DNA of 64,000 bases. Origin: Variovorax sp. ZS18.2.2 (GTDB lineage Bacteria > Pseudomonadota > Gammaproteobacteria > Burkholderiales > Burkholderiaceae_C). The stretch spans positions 124,001-188,000 of the forward strand of contig NZ_JANLNM010000003.1 of NCBI RefSeq assembly GCF_024701975.1, given 5' to 3'. The position numbers were made by a program, and so were the translations under genes. The notes below the pieces were generated by a model. That model was given only the letters and a program-made list of their open reading frames with translations, was not told the DNA's origin and did not search any database. This document shows, one piece after another, positions 16,483 to 25,231 of this stretch (within the stretch, counting starts at the first letter, position 1; each line of letters begins with the position of its first letter).

Positions 16483-16833
16483 TCAGGAGCCGCGGTACGT
16501 GGAATAGCTCCACGGGCTGACCAGCAGCGGCACGTGGTAGTGCTGGTCGGTGTGCGCCACGCCGAAGTCCAGCGACACCTTGTTGAGGAAATTGGGCTCG
16601 GGCAGCTTCACGCTGAGCGCCTTGAAGTAACCCGCCACGTCGAACACCAGCCGGTAGGTGCCGACCTTGATCGAATTGTTGTCGTAGAGCGGACCGTCGC
16701 TGCGGCCGTCCGAATTCAGCGTGAAGCGCTTCACCAGCGTCGCGGCATCGCCGTCGGTGGTGTACAGCGCCACTTCCATGCCGGCCGCGGGGCCACCGTG
16801 CATCGTGTCCAGTACGTGAGTGCTCAAGCCCAT
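16483..16833 (-). CDS. uraH: 5-hydroxyisourate hydrolase (transthyretin-like)
   Basis: This 116-residue protein has both family signatures: the N-terminal STHVLDTMHGGPAAGM and the C-terminal YHVPLLVSPWSYSTYRGS ending in the Y-R-G-S tetrapeptide. It hydrolyses 5-hydroxyisourate, the product of PuuD, to OHCU. The start at 16833 was chosen because the family begins at this methionine and AGGAGCGCC precedes it. It is divergent from the GntR gene, and a TGTATACA operator lies in the shared 82-bp promoter region. Confidence 0.96.
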   Translation of the reverse strand: MGLSTHVLDTMHGGPAAGMEVALYTTDGDAATLVKRFTLNSDGRSDGPLYDNNSIKVGTYRLVFDVAGYFKALSVKLPEPNFLNKVSLDFGVAHTDQHYHVPLLVSPWSYSTYRGS

Positions 16834-16886
16834 GGGGCGCTCCTTCGAATGTCGAGTCGGGTGCGGGAAATTCCGGTGGACAAAAG

Positions 16887-16894
16887 TGTATACA
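16887..16894. promoter_or_regulatory. TGTATACA operator in the uraH/GntR divergent promoter
   Basis: TGTATACA in the context AAAAG-TGTATACA-GTTACC lies 22 bp before the GntR start and 54 bp before the uraH start. The position suits autoregulation and simultaneous control of uraH and the GntR-puuE-uraD operon. Confidence 0.7.
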
Positions 16895-16915
16895 GTTACC
16901 GGCTTTGGGTCTATC

Positions 16916-17590
16916 ATGAAAAACATGGAGTCCTCCACCACCCGTTCGATCGTCGATGCCCTCACGAAAGCCATCGTCGAGCATCGCCTGCAGCCCGGCA
17001 CCAAGCTCGCCGAGCAGAAGCTGGCCGATCATTTCGGTGTCTCGCGCACGCTGGTGCGGCAGGCGCTGTTCCAGCTCTCGCAGAACAAGCTGATCCGCCT
17101 GGAGCCCGCACGCGGTGCCTTCGTCGCGGCCCCGGCAGTCGACGAGGCCAGGCAGGTGTTCAAGGTGCGCCGCATGCTCGAGGCCGAGATGACGCGCGAG
17201 TTCGTGCGCACCGTCACGCCCGCGAAGATCAAGGCGCTGAAGGAACACGTCGCTCTCGAGAAATCCGCCGTTTCGGGTGAAGACATCTCCGGCCGCACCG
17301 AACTGCTCGGCGACTTCCATGTGCGCATGGCCGAGCTCATGGGCAACCAGGTGCTGGCGCAGATCCTCGGCGAGCTCATCTCGCGCTGCGCCCTCATCAC
17401 GCTCATGTACCAGAGCACGAGCGCCGCCGAGCACTCCAACGACGAGCACGCCGACATCGTGAAGGCGCTGGCCGCCCGAGACGAAGAGCGCGCCGTTCGC
17501 CTCATGACCGAACACCTGGAACACGTCGAGGCCAACCTGACCTTCGACCGCAAGGTTCCGACCAACGACATCTCTCTCGCGCTGTCCTGA
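16916..17590 (+). CDS. GntR-family regulator (FadR subfamily) of purine catabolism
   Basis: This 224-residue protein has an N-terminal winged helix (SIVDALTKAIVEHRLQPGTKLAEQKLADHFGVSRTLVRQAL split over about residues 11-51) and a C-terminal FCD ligand domain with metal-binding residues (GDFHVRMAELMGN, SNDEHADIVKAL). It sits 8 bp upstream of puuE, with its own promoter next to a TGTATACA palindrome. It is the best candidate repressor for the uric acid genes. The ATG at 16916 is taken; the ATG at 16925 is an alternative. The ligand is probably a purine catabolite, which is inference. Confidence 0.9.
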   Translation: MKNMESSTTRSIVDALTKAIVEHRLQPGTKLAEQKLADHFGVSRTLVRQALFQLSQNKLIRLEPARGAFVAAPAVDEARQVFKVRRMLEAEMTREFVRTVTPAKIKALKEHVALEKSAVSGEDISGRTELLGDFHVRMAELMGNQVLAQILGELISRCALITLMYQSTSAAEHSNDEHADIVKALAARDEERAVRLMTEHLEHVEANLTFDRKVPTNDISLALS

Positions 17591-17598
17591 TCCACACC

Positions 17599-18564
17599 AT
17601 GACCGTCTACGACACCACCCTGCCCTACCCGCGCGACCTCGTCGGCTACGGCCGCAACCCGCCGCATGCCCAGTGGCCGGGCGGCGCGCGCATCGCGGTG
17701 CAGTTCGTCCTCAACTACGAAGAGGGCGGCGAGAACGCCACACTGCACGGCGACGCGGGCTCCGAGCAGTTCCTCTCCGAGATGTTCAATCCGGCCAGCT
17801 TTCCGGACCGCCACATCAGCATGGAAGGCATCTACGAATACGGCTCGCGCGCAGGCGTCTGGCGCATCCTGCGCGAGTTCGAAAAACGCGGCCTGCCGCT
17901 CACGGTGTTCGGCGTGGGCATGGCGCTGGAGCGCTACCCTGAACTGACCGCCGCCTTCAAGGAACTGGGCCACGAAATCGCCTGCCACGGCTGGCGCTGG
18001 ATCCACTATCAGAACCTCGATGAAGCCACCGAGCGCGAGCACATGCGCCTGGGCATGGAAGCCATCGAGAAGCTCACCGGCGAGCGCGCGCTCGGCTGGT
18101 ACACCGGCCGCGACAGTCCGCGCACCCGGCGCCTGGTGGCCGACTACGGCGGCTTCGAGTACGACAGCGACTACTACGGCGACGACCTACCCTTCTGGAT
18201 GAAGGTGCAGAAGACCGACGGCACGGTGGTGCCGCAGCTCATCGTTCCTTACACGCTCGACGTGAACGACATGCGCTTCGCGCTGCCGCAGGGCTACTCG
18301 CACGCCGACCCGTTCTTCCAGTACATGAAGGACACCTTCGACGCCCTCTATGCCGAAGGCGACGCGAACGGCGACAACAGCCCCAAGATGATGAGCATCG
18401 GCATGCACTGCCGCCTGCTCGGGCGGCCTGGCCGCATCACCGCGCTGCAGCGCTTTCTCGATCACATCGCGCAGCACGACCGCGTGTGGGTCTGCCGGCG
18501 CGTGGACATTGCGCGGCACTGGAAGCAGGCGCATCCCTTCACATCGGCCGTCACAGGAAGCTGA
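17599..18564 (+). CDS. puuE: allantoinase, polysaccharide-deacetylase type
   Basis: This 321-residue protein is a PuuE-type enzyme of the polysaccharide deacetylase fold: YPRDLVGYGRNPPHAQWPGGARIAVQF split near the N-terminus, NYEEGGENATLHGD, EIACHGWRWIHYQ, and GWYTGRDSPRTRRLV. It hydrolyses allantoin to allantoate without the metal site of the amidohydrolase-type allantoinases. It lies between the GntR gene and the uraD-allC fusion, with 2 bp to the next start, so the three are likely cotranscribed. Confidence 0.95.
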   Translation: MTVYDTTLPYPRDLVGYGRNPPHAQWPGGARIAVQFVLNYEEGGENATLHGDAGSEQFLSEMFNPASFPDRHISMEGIYEYGSRAGVWRILREFEKRGLPLTVFGVGMALERYPELTAAFKELGHEIACHGWRWIHYQNLDEATEREHMRLGMEAIEKLTGERALGWYTGRDSPRTRRLVADYGGFEYDSDYYGDDLPFWMKVQKTDGTVVPQLIVPYTLDVNDMRFALPQGYSHADPFFQYMKDTFDALYAEGDANGDNSPKMMSIGMHCRLLGRPGRITALQRFLDHIAQHDRVWVCRRVDIARHWKQAHPFTSAVTGS

Positions 18565-18566
18565 CC

Positions 18567-20345
18567 ATGAGCCTCACCATCTCCCAACTCAATGCGGCCG
18601 TGCCGGCCGAAGCTGTCGCGTTGCTCGACGGCATCTATGAACACTCGCCCTGGATCGCGCAGCGCGCGCTGCCCGCCCGCCCCTTCCGTTCGCTCGCGCA
18701 CCTGAAGCATGCGCTGGTGCAGGCGCTGGCCGCATCGTCTGCCGACGAACAGATCGGCCTGATCCGCGCTCACCCCGAGCTTGCAGGCAAGGCCATGGTG
18801 AGCAAGACGCTCACCGCCGAATCGACCAACGAGCAGAGCAAGGCCGGCCTTACCGACTGCACGCCCGAAGAGTTCGCGAAGATCCAGAAGCTCAACGCCG
18901 ACTACAACGCGAAGTTCGGCTTTCCCTTCATCCTCGCGGTGCGCGGCCCGCGCGGCACCGGCCTCGCCAAGCGCGAGATCATCGACACCTTCGAGCGCCG
19001 ACTCTTCAATCATCCGGACTTCGAACTCGGCGAAGCGCTGCGCAACATCCACCGCATCGCCGAGATCCGCCTGAACGACAAGTTCGCGGCCGACATCACG
19101 CTCGGCAACGACGTGTGGGACTGGCAGGAACAGCTCGCGGTGCACACCGACCCCGGCTATGCCGAGAAGGGCCAGCTCACCGTCACCTACCTGACCGATG
19201 CGCACCGCGCCTGCGCCGCGCAGATCAGCGCGCTGATGCGCGATGTGGGCTTCGACTCGGTGCACATCGATGCGGTCGGCAATGTCGTCGGCCGTTATGA
19301 AGGCGCAACGCCCGACGCGAAGACCCTGCTCACCGGCTCGCACTACGACACCGTGCGCAACGGCGGCAAGTACGACGGGCGCCTGGGCATCTTCGTGCCG
19401 ATCGCCTGCGTGCGCGAACTCGCGCGCCAGGGCAAGCGCCTGCCCTTCGCCTTCGAAGTCGTCGGCTTCGCGGAAGAAGAAGGCCAGCGCTACAAGGCGA
19501 CCTTCCTCGGCTCGGGCGCGCTCATCGGCCATTTCAACCAGCGCTGGCTCGACCAGAAGGATGCCGACGGCATCACCATGCGCGAGGCCATGCAGCACGC
19601 GGGCCTGAAGCAGGAAGACATTCCGAAGATCCAGCGCGATCCGGCACGCTACCTCGGCTTTGTGGAAGTGCACATCGAACAGGGCCCGGTGCTCACCGAA
19701 CTCGACCTGCCGCTGGGCATCGTCACCGCCATCAACGGCGGCGTGCGCTTCGTGGGCGAAGTGATCGGCACAGCCAGCCATGCCGGCACCACGCCGATGG
19801 ACCGCCGCCGCGACGCCGCCGCCGCGGTGGCCGAACTCATCCTCTACACCGAGCAGCGCGCCGCGAAAGACGGCGACTCGGTCGGCACCGTCGGCATGCT
19901 CGAAGTGCCCAGCGGCTCCATCAACGTGGTGCCGGGCCGCTGCAAGTTCAGCCTGGACATGCGCGCGCCGAACAACGCGCAGCGCGATGCGCTGACCGAC
20001 GACGTGCTCGCCGAACTCAAGGCCATCTGCGAACGCCGCGGCGTGCGCTACGAGATCGAGGAAAGCATGCGCGCCTCGGCCGCGCCGAGCGCGCCCGCCT
20101 GGCAGCAGCGCTGGGAGAAAGCGGTCGACGCGCTGGGCATCCCGCTCTTCCGCATGCCCAGCGGCGCTGGCCACGACGCGATGAAGCTGCACGAGGTGAT
20201 GCCGCAGGCCATGCTCTTCGTGCGCGGCATCAACTCGGGCATCAGCCACAACCCGCTCGAATCGAGCACCAACGACGACATTCAGCTCGCGGTGCAGGCC
20301 TTCCAGAACCTGCTGAACGACCTCGCAGCTGAACAAGCACATTGA
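18567..20345 (+). CDS. fused OHCU decarboxylase - allantoate amidohydrolase
   Basis: This 592-residue protein joins two enzymes. Residues 1 to about 170 are a UraD domain with the catalytic RAHPELAGK (H69) and LNADYNAKFGFPFI, which decarboxylates OHCU to S-allantoin. From about 180 on follows an M20-family AllC domain with the metal ligands H259 and D261 (GSHYDT), D270 (KYDGRLG), E303-E305 (EEEGQRY) and HIEQGPVL, plus SGAGHDA. It cleaves allantoate to ureidoglycine. The two steps flank PuuE in the pathway. Both domains look intact and are joined by a short linker without an internal start. Confidence 0.95.
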   Translation: MSLTISQLNAAVPAEAVALLDGIYEHSPWIAQRALPARPFRSLAHLKHALVQALAASSADEQIGLIRAHPELAGKAMVSKTLTAESTNEQSKAGLTDCTPEEFAKIQKLNADYNAKFGFPFILAVRGPRGTGLAKREIIDTFERRLFNHPDFELGEALRNIHRIAEIRLNDKFAADITLGNDVWDWQEQLAVHTDPGYAEKGQLTVTYLTDAHRACAAQISALMRDVGFDSVHIDAVGNVVGRYEGATPDAKTLLTGSHYDTVRNGGKYDGRLGIFVPIACVRELARQGKRLPFAFEVVGFAEEEGQRYKATFLGSGALIGHFNQRWLDQKDADGITMREAMQHAGLKQEDIPKIQRDPARYLGFVEVHIEQGPVLTELDLPLGIVTAINGGVRFVGEVIGTASHAGTTPMDRRRDAAAAVAELILYTEQRAAKDGDSVGTVGMLEVPSGSINVVPGRCKFSLDMRAPNNAQRDALTDDVLAELKAICERRGVRYEIEESMRASAAPSAPAWQQRWEKAVDALGIPLFRMPSGAGHDAMKLHEVMPQAMLFVRGINSGISHNPLESSTNDDIQLAVQAFQNLLNDLAAEQAH

Positions 20346-20362
20346 CTCTCAGAAGAACACCC

Positions 20363-21589
20363 ATGACCGACTACGCCAAGCTCGACGCCTGGATCGACGC
20401 CCACTTCGACGAGGAAGTGAAGTTCCTGCAGGAACTCGTGCGCGTGCCCACCGACACCCCGCCCGGCAACAACGCGCCGCACGCCGAGCGCACCGCCGAG
20501 CTGCTGAAGGACTTCGGCCTCGACGCCGAGAAGCACGCCGTGCCCGCGCAAGAGGTGAAGGACTACGGGCTCGAATCGATCACCAACCTGATCGTGCGCC
20601 GCACCTACGGCAACGGCGGCCTGACGGTCGCGCTCAATGCCCACGGCGACGTGGTGCCCCCGGGCGAAGGCTGGACGCACAATCCCTACGGCGGCGAGAT
20701 CGCCGACGGCAGCCTCTACGGCCGCGCCGCCGCGGTGAGCAAGAGCGACTTTGCGAGCTTCACCTTCGCGCTGCGTGCGCTCGAAGCGGTCGCCAAGCCG
20801 GCCAAGGGCAGCGTCGAACTGCACTTCACCTACGACGAGGAATTCGGCGGCATCCTCGGCCCGGGCTGGCTGCTCGAGAAGGGCCTGACCAAGCCCGACC
20901 TGATGATCGCGGCCGGCTTCAGCTACGAAGTCGTCACGGCCCACAACGGCTGCCTCCAGATGGAGGTGACGGTGCACGGCAAGATGGCGCACGCCGCCAT
21001 TCCGACCACCGGCGTCGATGCGCTGCAAGGCGCGGTGAAGATCCTGAACGCGCTCTACGCGCAGAACACGCTCTACCAGCAGGTGACATCGAAGGTCGAA
21101 GGCATCACGCACCCCTACCTCAACGTCGGCCGCATCGAAGGCGGCACCAACACCAACGTCGTGCCCGGCAAGGTCGTGTTCAAGCTCGACCGCCGCATGA
21201 TCCCCGAGGAGAACCCGGTCGAGGTCGAGGCGACGATCCGCAAGGTGATCGCCGATGCGGCCGCAGAGAGCGCCGGCATCACGGTGGACATCAAGCGCCT
21301 GCTGCTGGCCAATTCGATGAAGCCGCTCGCGGGCAACAAGCCGCTGGTCGATGCGATCCAGAAGCACGGCGGCGAGCTGTTCGGCGAGCCGATCAGGGCC
21401 ATGGGAACGCCGCTCTACACCGACGTGCGCCTGTACGGCGAGGCCGGCATTCCCGGCGTGATCTACGGCGCCGGTCCGCGCACCGTGCTCGAATCGCACG
21501 CCAAGCGCAGCGACGAGCGCGTGGTGCTCGAAGACCTGCGCCGCGCCACCAAGGTGGTGGCACGCACGCTGAGCGACCTGCTGGCCTGA
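20363..21589 (+). CDS. M20-family amidohydrolase/deacylase in the purine operon
   Basis: This 408-residue M20 peptidase-family protein has the metal site region VALNAHGDVVPPGEGW, a catalytic YDEEFGGILG, and the dimerisation domain with HGKMAHAAIPTTGVDA. The general-base region is EEF rather than the classical EE-G of ArgE/DapE, but the family fit is clear. It starts 17 bp after the fusion gene. Such proteins are usually labelled ArgE/DapE-type deacylases; the context suggests work on a ureido intermediate (ureidoglycine or ureidoglycolate). That assignment is inference. Confidence 0.82.
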   Translation: MTDYAKLDAWIDAHFDEEVKFLQELVRVPTDTPPGNNAPHAERTAELLKDFGLDAEKHAVPAQEVKDYGLESITNLIVRRTYGNGGLTVALNAHGDVVPPGEGWTHNPYGGEIADGSLYGRAAAVSKSDFASFTFALRALEAVAKPAKGSVELHFTYDEEFGGILGPGWLLEKGLTKPDLMIAAGFSYEVVTAHNGCLQMEVTVHGKMAHAAIPTTGVDALQGAVKILNALYAQNTLYQQVTSKVEGITHPYLNVGRIEGGTNTNVVPGKVVFKLDRRMIPEENPVEVEATIRKVIADAAAESAGITVDIKRLLLANSMKPLAGNKPLVDAIQKHGGELFGEPIRAMGTPLYTDVRLYGEAGIPGVIYGAGPRTVLESHAKRSDERVVLEDLRRATKVVARTLSDLLA

Positions 21590-21605
21590 TCCTCCGCGCC
21601 GACGG

Positions 21606-22001
21606 TCAGTGGGTGGCCTTCAGCCGCTCGAGCTCGGTTTCTTCCTCGCGCAGCTTGCTCTCGCGCTGCGCGATCTTGTCGGCGCGGCCCTTGTGCTTCG
21701 CCTCCGCCAGCTCGCGCTGCCGCTCGGCCACCTTGCGCTCCTGCGCCTGGACGCGCTTGCGGTGCTCGGCCTGCAGCCGCTCCTGGCTGCAGTTGCGCTG
21801 GTTGGCGCTCAGCGCACGCTCCAACCCACGCACCCGCTGCGCCTGGCCCTTGGCCTTGGCCGCGTCGATGTCGCGCTCGATGGCCTCGCGCTTGGCGTTG
21901 CAGCTTTCGCTGGTGATCGGCTGCGCGGCCGCGTTCATGGAGATCGTGGAGAGGGTCGCGACGATGGCCGCGGCAAGAACCGATGGAAGAAGATGTCGCA
22001 C
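21606..22001 (-). CDS. DUF1090-like periplasmic coiled-coil protein
   Basis: This 131-residue protein is read from the GTG at 22001, 5 nt behind AAGGA. A signal peptide (HLLPSVLAAAIVATLSTISMNAAAQ) precedes a lysine/glutamate-rich helix: SCNAKREAIERDIDAAKAKG, QRVRGLERALSANQRNCS and long RxxELAEAKHKGR heptads. Two cysteines flank the first helix. This pattern fits DUF1090 periplasmic proteins. It is convergent with the M20 gene (16 bp between stops). The function is unknown. Confidence 0.78.
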   Translation of the reverse strand: MRHLLPSVLAAAIVATLSTISMNAAAQPITSESCNAKREAIERDIDAAKAKGQAQRVRGLERALSANQRNCSQERLQAEHRKRVQAQERKVAERQRELAEAKHKGRADKIAQRESKLREEETELERLKATH

Positions 22002-22126
22002 GTGTCGTCCTTGTGCCCGGCGGGTGACGTGTGCCGGTGGTTCACTGTAGCGAGCGTTCCCGCCGCCCGGACTGCGGCCTTTCCCGCTCAAGCCTTTCAC
22101 TTCACTTTCATCGCCGCGTCACGACA

Positions 22127-22395
22127 GGATTCCAGCTTGGCAGCGGCGTCTTCGCCAACGTGAAGCCGGTGGTCGATCACGTCGACCTGATCGCTGGCGA
22201 CGTGACCGGCCGCGAAACCCCGGGCACGCCCGGCTACGCGCGCGACACGAATCCGTCGACCCGCGTCGTCAAGCGCTTCATGCGCAGACGACCGGTGCGG
22301 ACAACGTGGCGCGCTTCAACGCCATCAATGCACGCAACTACAGCGACCTGTGGTTCTACTCGAACCCGGTGTTCGTGAAGGTCGCGGCGCAGTAG
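22127..22395 (+). pseudogene. degenerate C-terminal gene remnant
   Basis: Two out-of-phase segments read like one protein tail. The first, from 22127, gives GFQLGSGVFANVKPVVDHVD and then LIAGDVTGRETP with a NPSTRVVKRF segment. After a frame change near 22275 the second gives DNVARFNAINARNYSDLW and FYSNPVFVKVAAQ followed by a TAG stop at 22393. No start codon or ribosome binding site precedes the first segment. It looks like the eroded end of a large secreted or PHP/phosphoesterase-like protein. The exact family is not certain. Confidence 0.55.
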
Positions 22396-22583
22396 GCCGT
22401 GCGCCTCGCTCGCTGCATAGACATTCTTTCGACGCACCCAAAAGAAGAATGCATGCATGCGGCGGCGCGCCTGCGCCTAATCAAATCCTAAAACCCCTAA
22501 AGAGTTATTAAAGGCTGCGGATCAGCATCCGGTTCTGCCAGCGAAAGACATGTCGTCCTAGCTCGCACCGAACTGGAGCTTCC

Positions 22584-22907
22584 GTGCCGAACCGTCTCAA
22601 ATCCCCCTTCCTCGCGCTCATTGCGGTGCTGCTTGTCTCGGCATGCACCAGCATTCCGATGAGCGCCACCCCCGAGTCGCGCTTCTCGCAGATGACCTGC
22701 CGCGAACTCGACGCCGAAACCGCCATGGCCGGCGAGAGCAGGCGCGTCGCGACGCAGGCGCGCAGCGATTCCTGGCACGTGGTGCTGCCGATCCTCGTGG
22801 CCGCGAGGTACGTCAATGCGAACTCCGCGCTGTCGCAAGCCGAGGAACGCGAACTCAAGCTCGCCGAGGTGCAGACACGCCAGGGCTGCAGCAAGACGCC
22901 GGGGTGA
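22584..22907 (+). CDS. small lipoprotein of unknown function
   Basis: This 107-residue protein starts at a GTG (22584) behind GGAG. It has a signal peptide with the lipobox LLVSAC (C21), then a polar part with MTCRELDAETAMAGESRRVA, and a C-terminal helix SQAEERELKLAEVQTRQGC. Two cysteines in the mature part could form a disulfide. No family is recognised. It is convergent with the histidine kinase gene. Confidence 0.7.
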   Translation: MPNRLKSPFLALIAVLLVSACTSIPMSATPESRFSQMTCRELDAETAMAGESRRVATQARSDSWHVVLPILVAARYVNANSALSQAEERELKLAEVQTRQGCSKTPG

Positions 22908-22972
22908 GCAGCGCCCGCAGCCTGCAGCGCCGGCAAAACCTCCTGTACGGCGGCAATGGCGGCAGGCCGGGG

Positions 22973-24340
22973 CTAGGCGGCCCGGTCCGATGCCGGGAAC
23001 AGGATCCGCACACTGAAGCCACGGCCGTCGAGCCCCTCGCCGGTGCGGACGGTGGCGCGGTGCAGATTCGCAATGCCAGCCACCAGCGAGAGCCCGATCC
23101 CGCTGCCGCGCGAGCCCGTGCCGGCCACCCGGTGAAAGCGCTCGAAGATGGCCTCGCGCTCGGCCTCGGGCACGCCCGGCCCGTCGTCCGCCACCTCCAG
23201 GAACACCTGCGTCACGCCGCCTTCCAGCACGACGCCGCAAGCGATGCGGATGCGCGCTCCTGCCGGCGTGTGGCGCAGGCTGTTGTCCACGAGGTTGCGC
23301 AGCAGGATGCCGATCTCGTCGATGTCGCATGCGATCCAGCCGGACTCGATCGCCAGGAAGATCGAGCGGCCCTGCTGTTTGGCGTGCACCTCGAATTCGC
23401 GCGCCACGTACAGCACCAGCTCGCTCAGGTCGACGGGCACGTGGCGGCTCACGATCGCGCCGGCGTTGAGCCGGGCGAGGTCGAGCATCTGCTCCGACAG
23501 CCGAACGCTGCGCTCCACCACGAGCAGCAGCTTGGCCAGTGCCACGTTCTTCTCGGCCACCGTGGTCGCCTGCATCGCAACCTGCGCCTGCGCCTGCAGG
23601 GCCGACAGGGGCGTGCGCAGTTCGTGCGCCGCATCGCCGATGAAACGCCGCTCTCCCTCGACCGCCTTGTCTAGCTGGTCGAGCAGATGGTTGAACGATG
23701 CGACCAGCGGCCGCAGTTCCGAGGGCAGGTCCGCCATCGGCACGGGCGTGAGGTCGAAGGTCTGGCGCTCGCGCAAGGTGGCCTGCATCGCGGTCACGGG
23801 CTTGAGCGAATGCCGCACGGCAACCCACATCAGCCCGCCCACGAGCGCCAGCAACACGGTGTTGATGGCCAGCGCGATGAACGCCTTGGCCCGCAGATCG
23901 CTATCGACCACGCGCTGCAGGTTGCCCACCTGGACATAGATGCGTCCCATGCTGTCCGAGACGGAATAGACGCGCCAGCGCTCGCCGTCGATGACGGTGG
24001 TGGCAATGCCTTCGGCAAAGTCCGGCCTGAGGGGCGTGGCCGGTGCACCCGGTGTGCGAACCGAGAGTCGGGTGCGGTCGACCCAGACCTGAAACGCCAG
24101 TTGGTCGTTCTTCGGCAAGGCATCCGGGCGCAGTTGCAGGCTTTCGCGCCGTGCGTCCGGAAGGTTGGTCTTGGCGGGGATGGCCAGCAGCACGCGGGTG
24201 GCCATCGATTCGAGCTTGTTGTCCCAGATGCTGGCCTGGTTCTGCCGCACGTAGACGAACAGCACCGCGAGCGCAACCGCCCAGCACAGCAAGATCGTCG
24301 CGCCGAGCACGACGAGCATTCGCCCCTGGAGCGACTTCAT
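22973..24340 (-). CDS. sensor histidine kinase, QseC/PmrB-like
   Basis: This 455-residue kinase has two membrane segments (about 9-31 and 152-175) around a 120-residue periplasmic domain, a HAMP-like linker, a dimerisation helix with the phospho-acceptor H239 in DAAHELRTPLSALQ, and an ATPase domain with NLVDNSLRHTP, ADDGPGVP and GSGIGLSLV. The length and architecture match QseC/PmrB kinases. The start overlaps the response-regulator stop (ATGA at 24337-24340). The signal is unknown. Confidence 0.93.
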   Translation of the reverse strand: MKSLQGRMLVVLGATILLCWAVALAVLFVYVRQNQASIWDNKLESMATRVLLAIPAKTNLPDARRESLQLRPDALPKNDQLAFQVWVDRTRLSVRTPGAPATPLRPDFAEGIATTVIDGERWRVYSVSDSMGRIYVQVGNLQRVVDSDLRAKAFIALAINTVLLALVGGLMWVAVRHSLKPVTAMQATLRERQTFDLTPVPMADLPSELRPLVASFNHLLDQLDKAVEGERRFIGDAAHELRTPLSALQAQAQVAMQATTVAEKNVALAKLLLVVERSVRLSEQMLDLARLNAGAIVSRHVPVDLSELVLYVAREFEVHAKQQGRSIFLAIESGWIACDIDEIGILLRNLVDNSLRHTPAGARIRIACGVVLEGGVTQVFLEVADDGPGVPEAEREAIFERFHRVAGTGSRGSGIGLSLVAGIANLHRATVRTGEGLDGRGFSVRILFPASDRAA

Positions 24341-25002
24341 GGCTGCGCCTGCCCGATCACGTAGCCATGACCGTGAACCGTGCGGATGAGGTCGTCGCCG
24401 AGCTTGCGGCGCAGCTGGTGAATGAAGACCGCGATGGTGTTGCTCTCGATGGTGCTGGCCGTGCCGTAGACCACATCCTGCAGATGGTCGCGCGTGACGA
24501 CATGGCCGGGGCGCTCGAGCAGCGCCAGCAGCGTGCGGTATTCGTGCGCGCTCAACGGAACCTCGACGCCGCCCCGCGTGACCACGCGCCGGCTGCGGTC
24601 GAGCTGGATGTCGCCATGCCTGAAGACGGGAATCACGCGCCCCTGGCTGCGGCGGATGACGGCCCTCACGCGCGCCCACAGCTCGTCGAACTGGAAGGGC
24701 TTGACCAGGTAGTCGTCGGCGCCGGCATCGAGCCCGAGGATGCGCTCGCTCAATTGGCCGCGCGCGGTGAGCATGAGTACAGGCGTCGGGTCGTAGCGGC
24801 TGCGCAGAGAACGCAGCACGCTCAGGCCCGACTCGCCGGGCAGTCCGATGTCGAGCAGCACCGCCGCATAGGCATGGTCGACCAGCGCGAGCCGCGCGCC
24901 GGCGGCGTCGCCCACGTGATCGATCGTCCAGGCGGTCTGGCGCGCGCCGTCGCAGATCGCCTCGGCGAGCATGCTGTCGTCTTCAACCAGGAGGAGGTGC
25001 AT
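24337..25002 (-). CDS. OmpR-family response regulator, QseB/PmrA-like
   Basis: This 221-residue regulator has a receiver domain with the acidic pair E7-D8-D9, the phospho-acceptor D51 in LLDIGLPG, T79 and K101, and a C-terminal winged helix (SAHEYRTLLALLERPGHVVTRD split, RTVHGHGYVIG). It forms a pair with the overlapping kinase gene. A direct repeat with 11-bp spacing that looks like a PmrA/QseB box lies 58 bp upstream, which suggests autoregulation. Confidence 0.93.
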   Translation of the reverse strand: MHLLLVEDDSMLAEAICDGARQTAWTIDHVGDAAGARLALVDHAYAAVLLDIGLPGESGLSVLRSLRSRYDPTPVLMLTARGQLSERILGLDAGADDYLVKPFQFDELWARVRAVIRRSQGRVIPVFRHGDIQLDRSRRVVTRGGVEVPLSAHEYRTLLALLERPGHVVTRDHLQDVVYGTASTIESNTIAVFIHQLRRKLGDDLIRTVHGHGYVIGQAQP

Positions 25003-25059
25003 CGGGGGCGGTTGCGGTTGGCGGCATGGAATGGCGGTGGTCGATCTTGCCGGGAAGCG

Positions 25060-25076
25060 ATTAATTTCCCGTTAAG
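25060..25076 (-). promoter_or_regulatory. PmrA/QseB-like box upstream of the response regulator gene
   Basis: On the minus strand the sequence reads CTTAAC-GGGAA-ATTAAT, two half-sites 11 bp apart. The known PmrA/QseB binding pattern is CTTAAT-N5-CTTAAT. It ends 58 bp before the regulator start, in a locally A/T-rich spot. Confidence 0.5.
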
Positions 25077-25231
25077 AACGCACCGGCCATTCGACCTGGC
25101 GATTTTCGGATTCACGCCACCCCGGCGGCAGCGACATGTGCAGGGTACGCGCGGAACCACCCCGCCACAACGCACCGTGGCGTCCCGACGACCGGGTGCA
25201 TGGAAGCGTTGCTCCATGACCGGGTCGGCTT

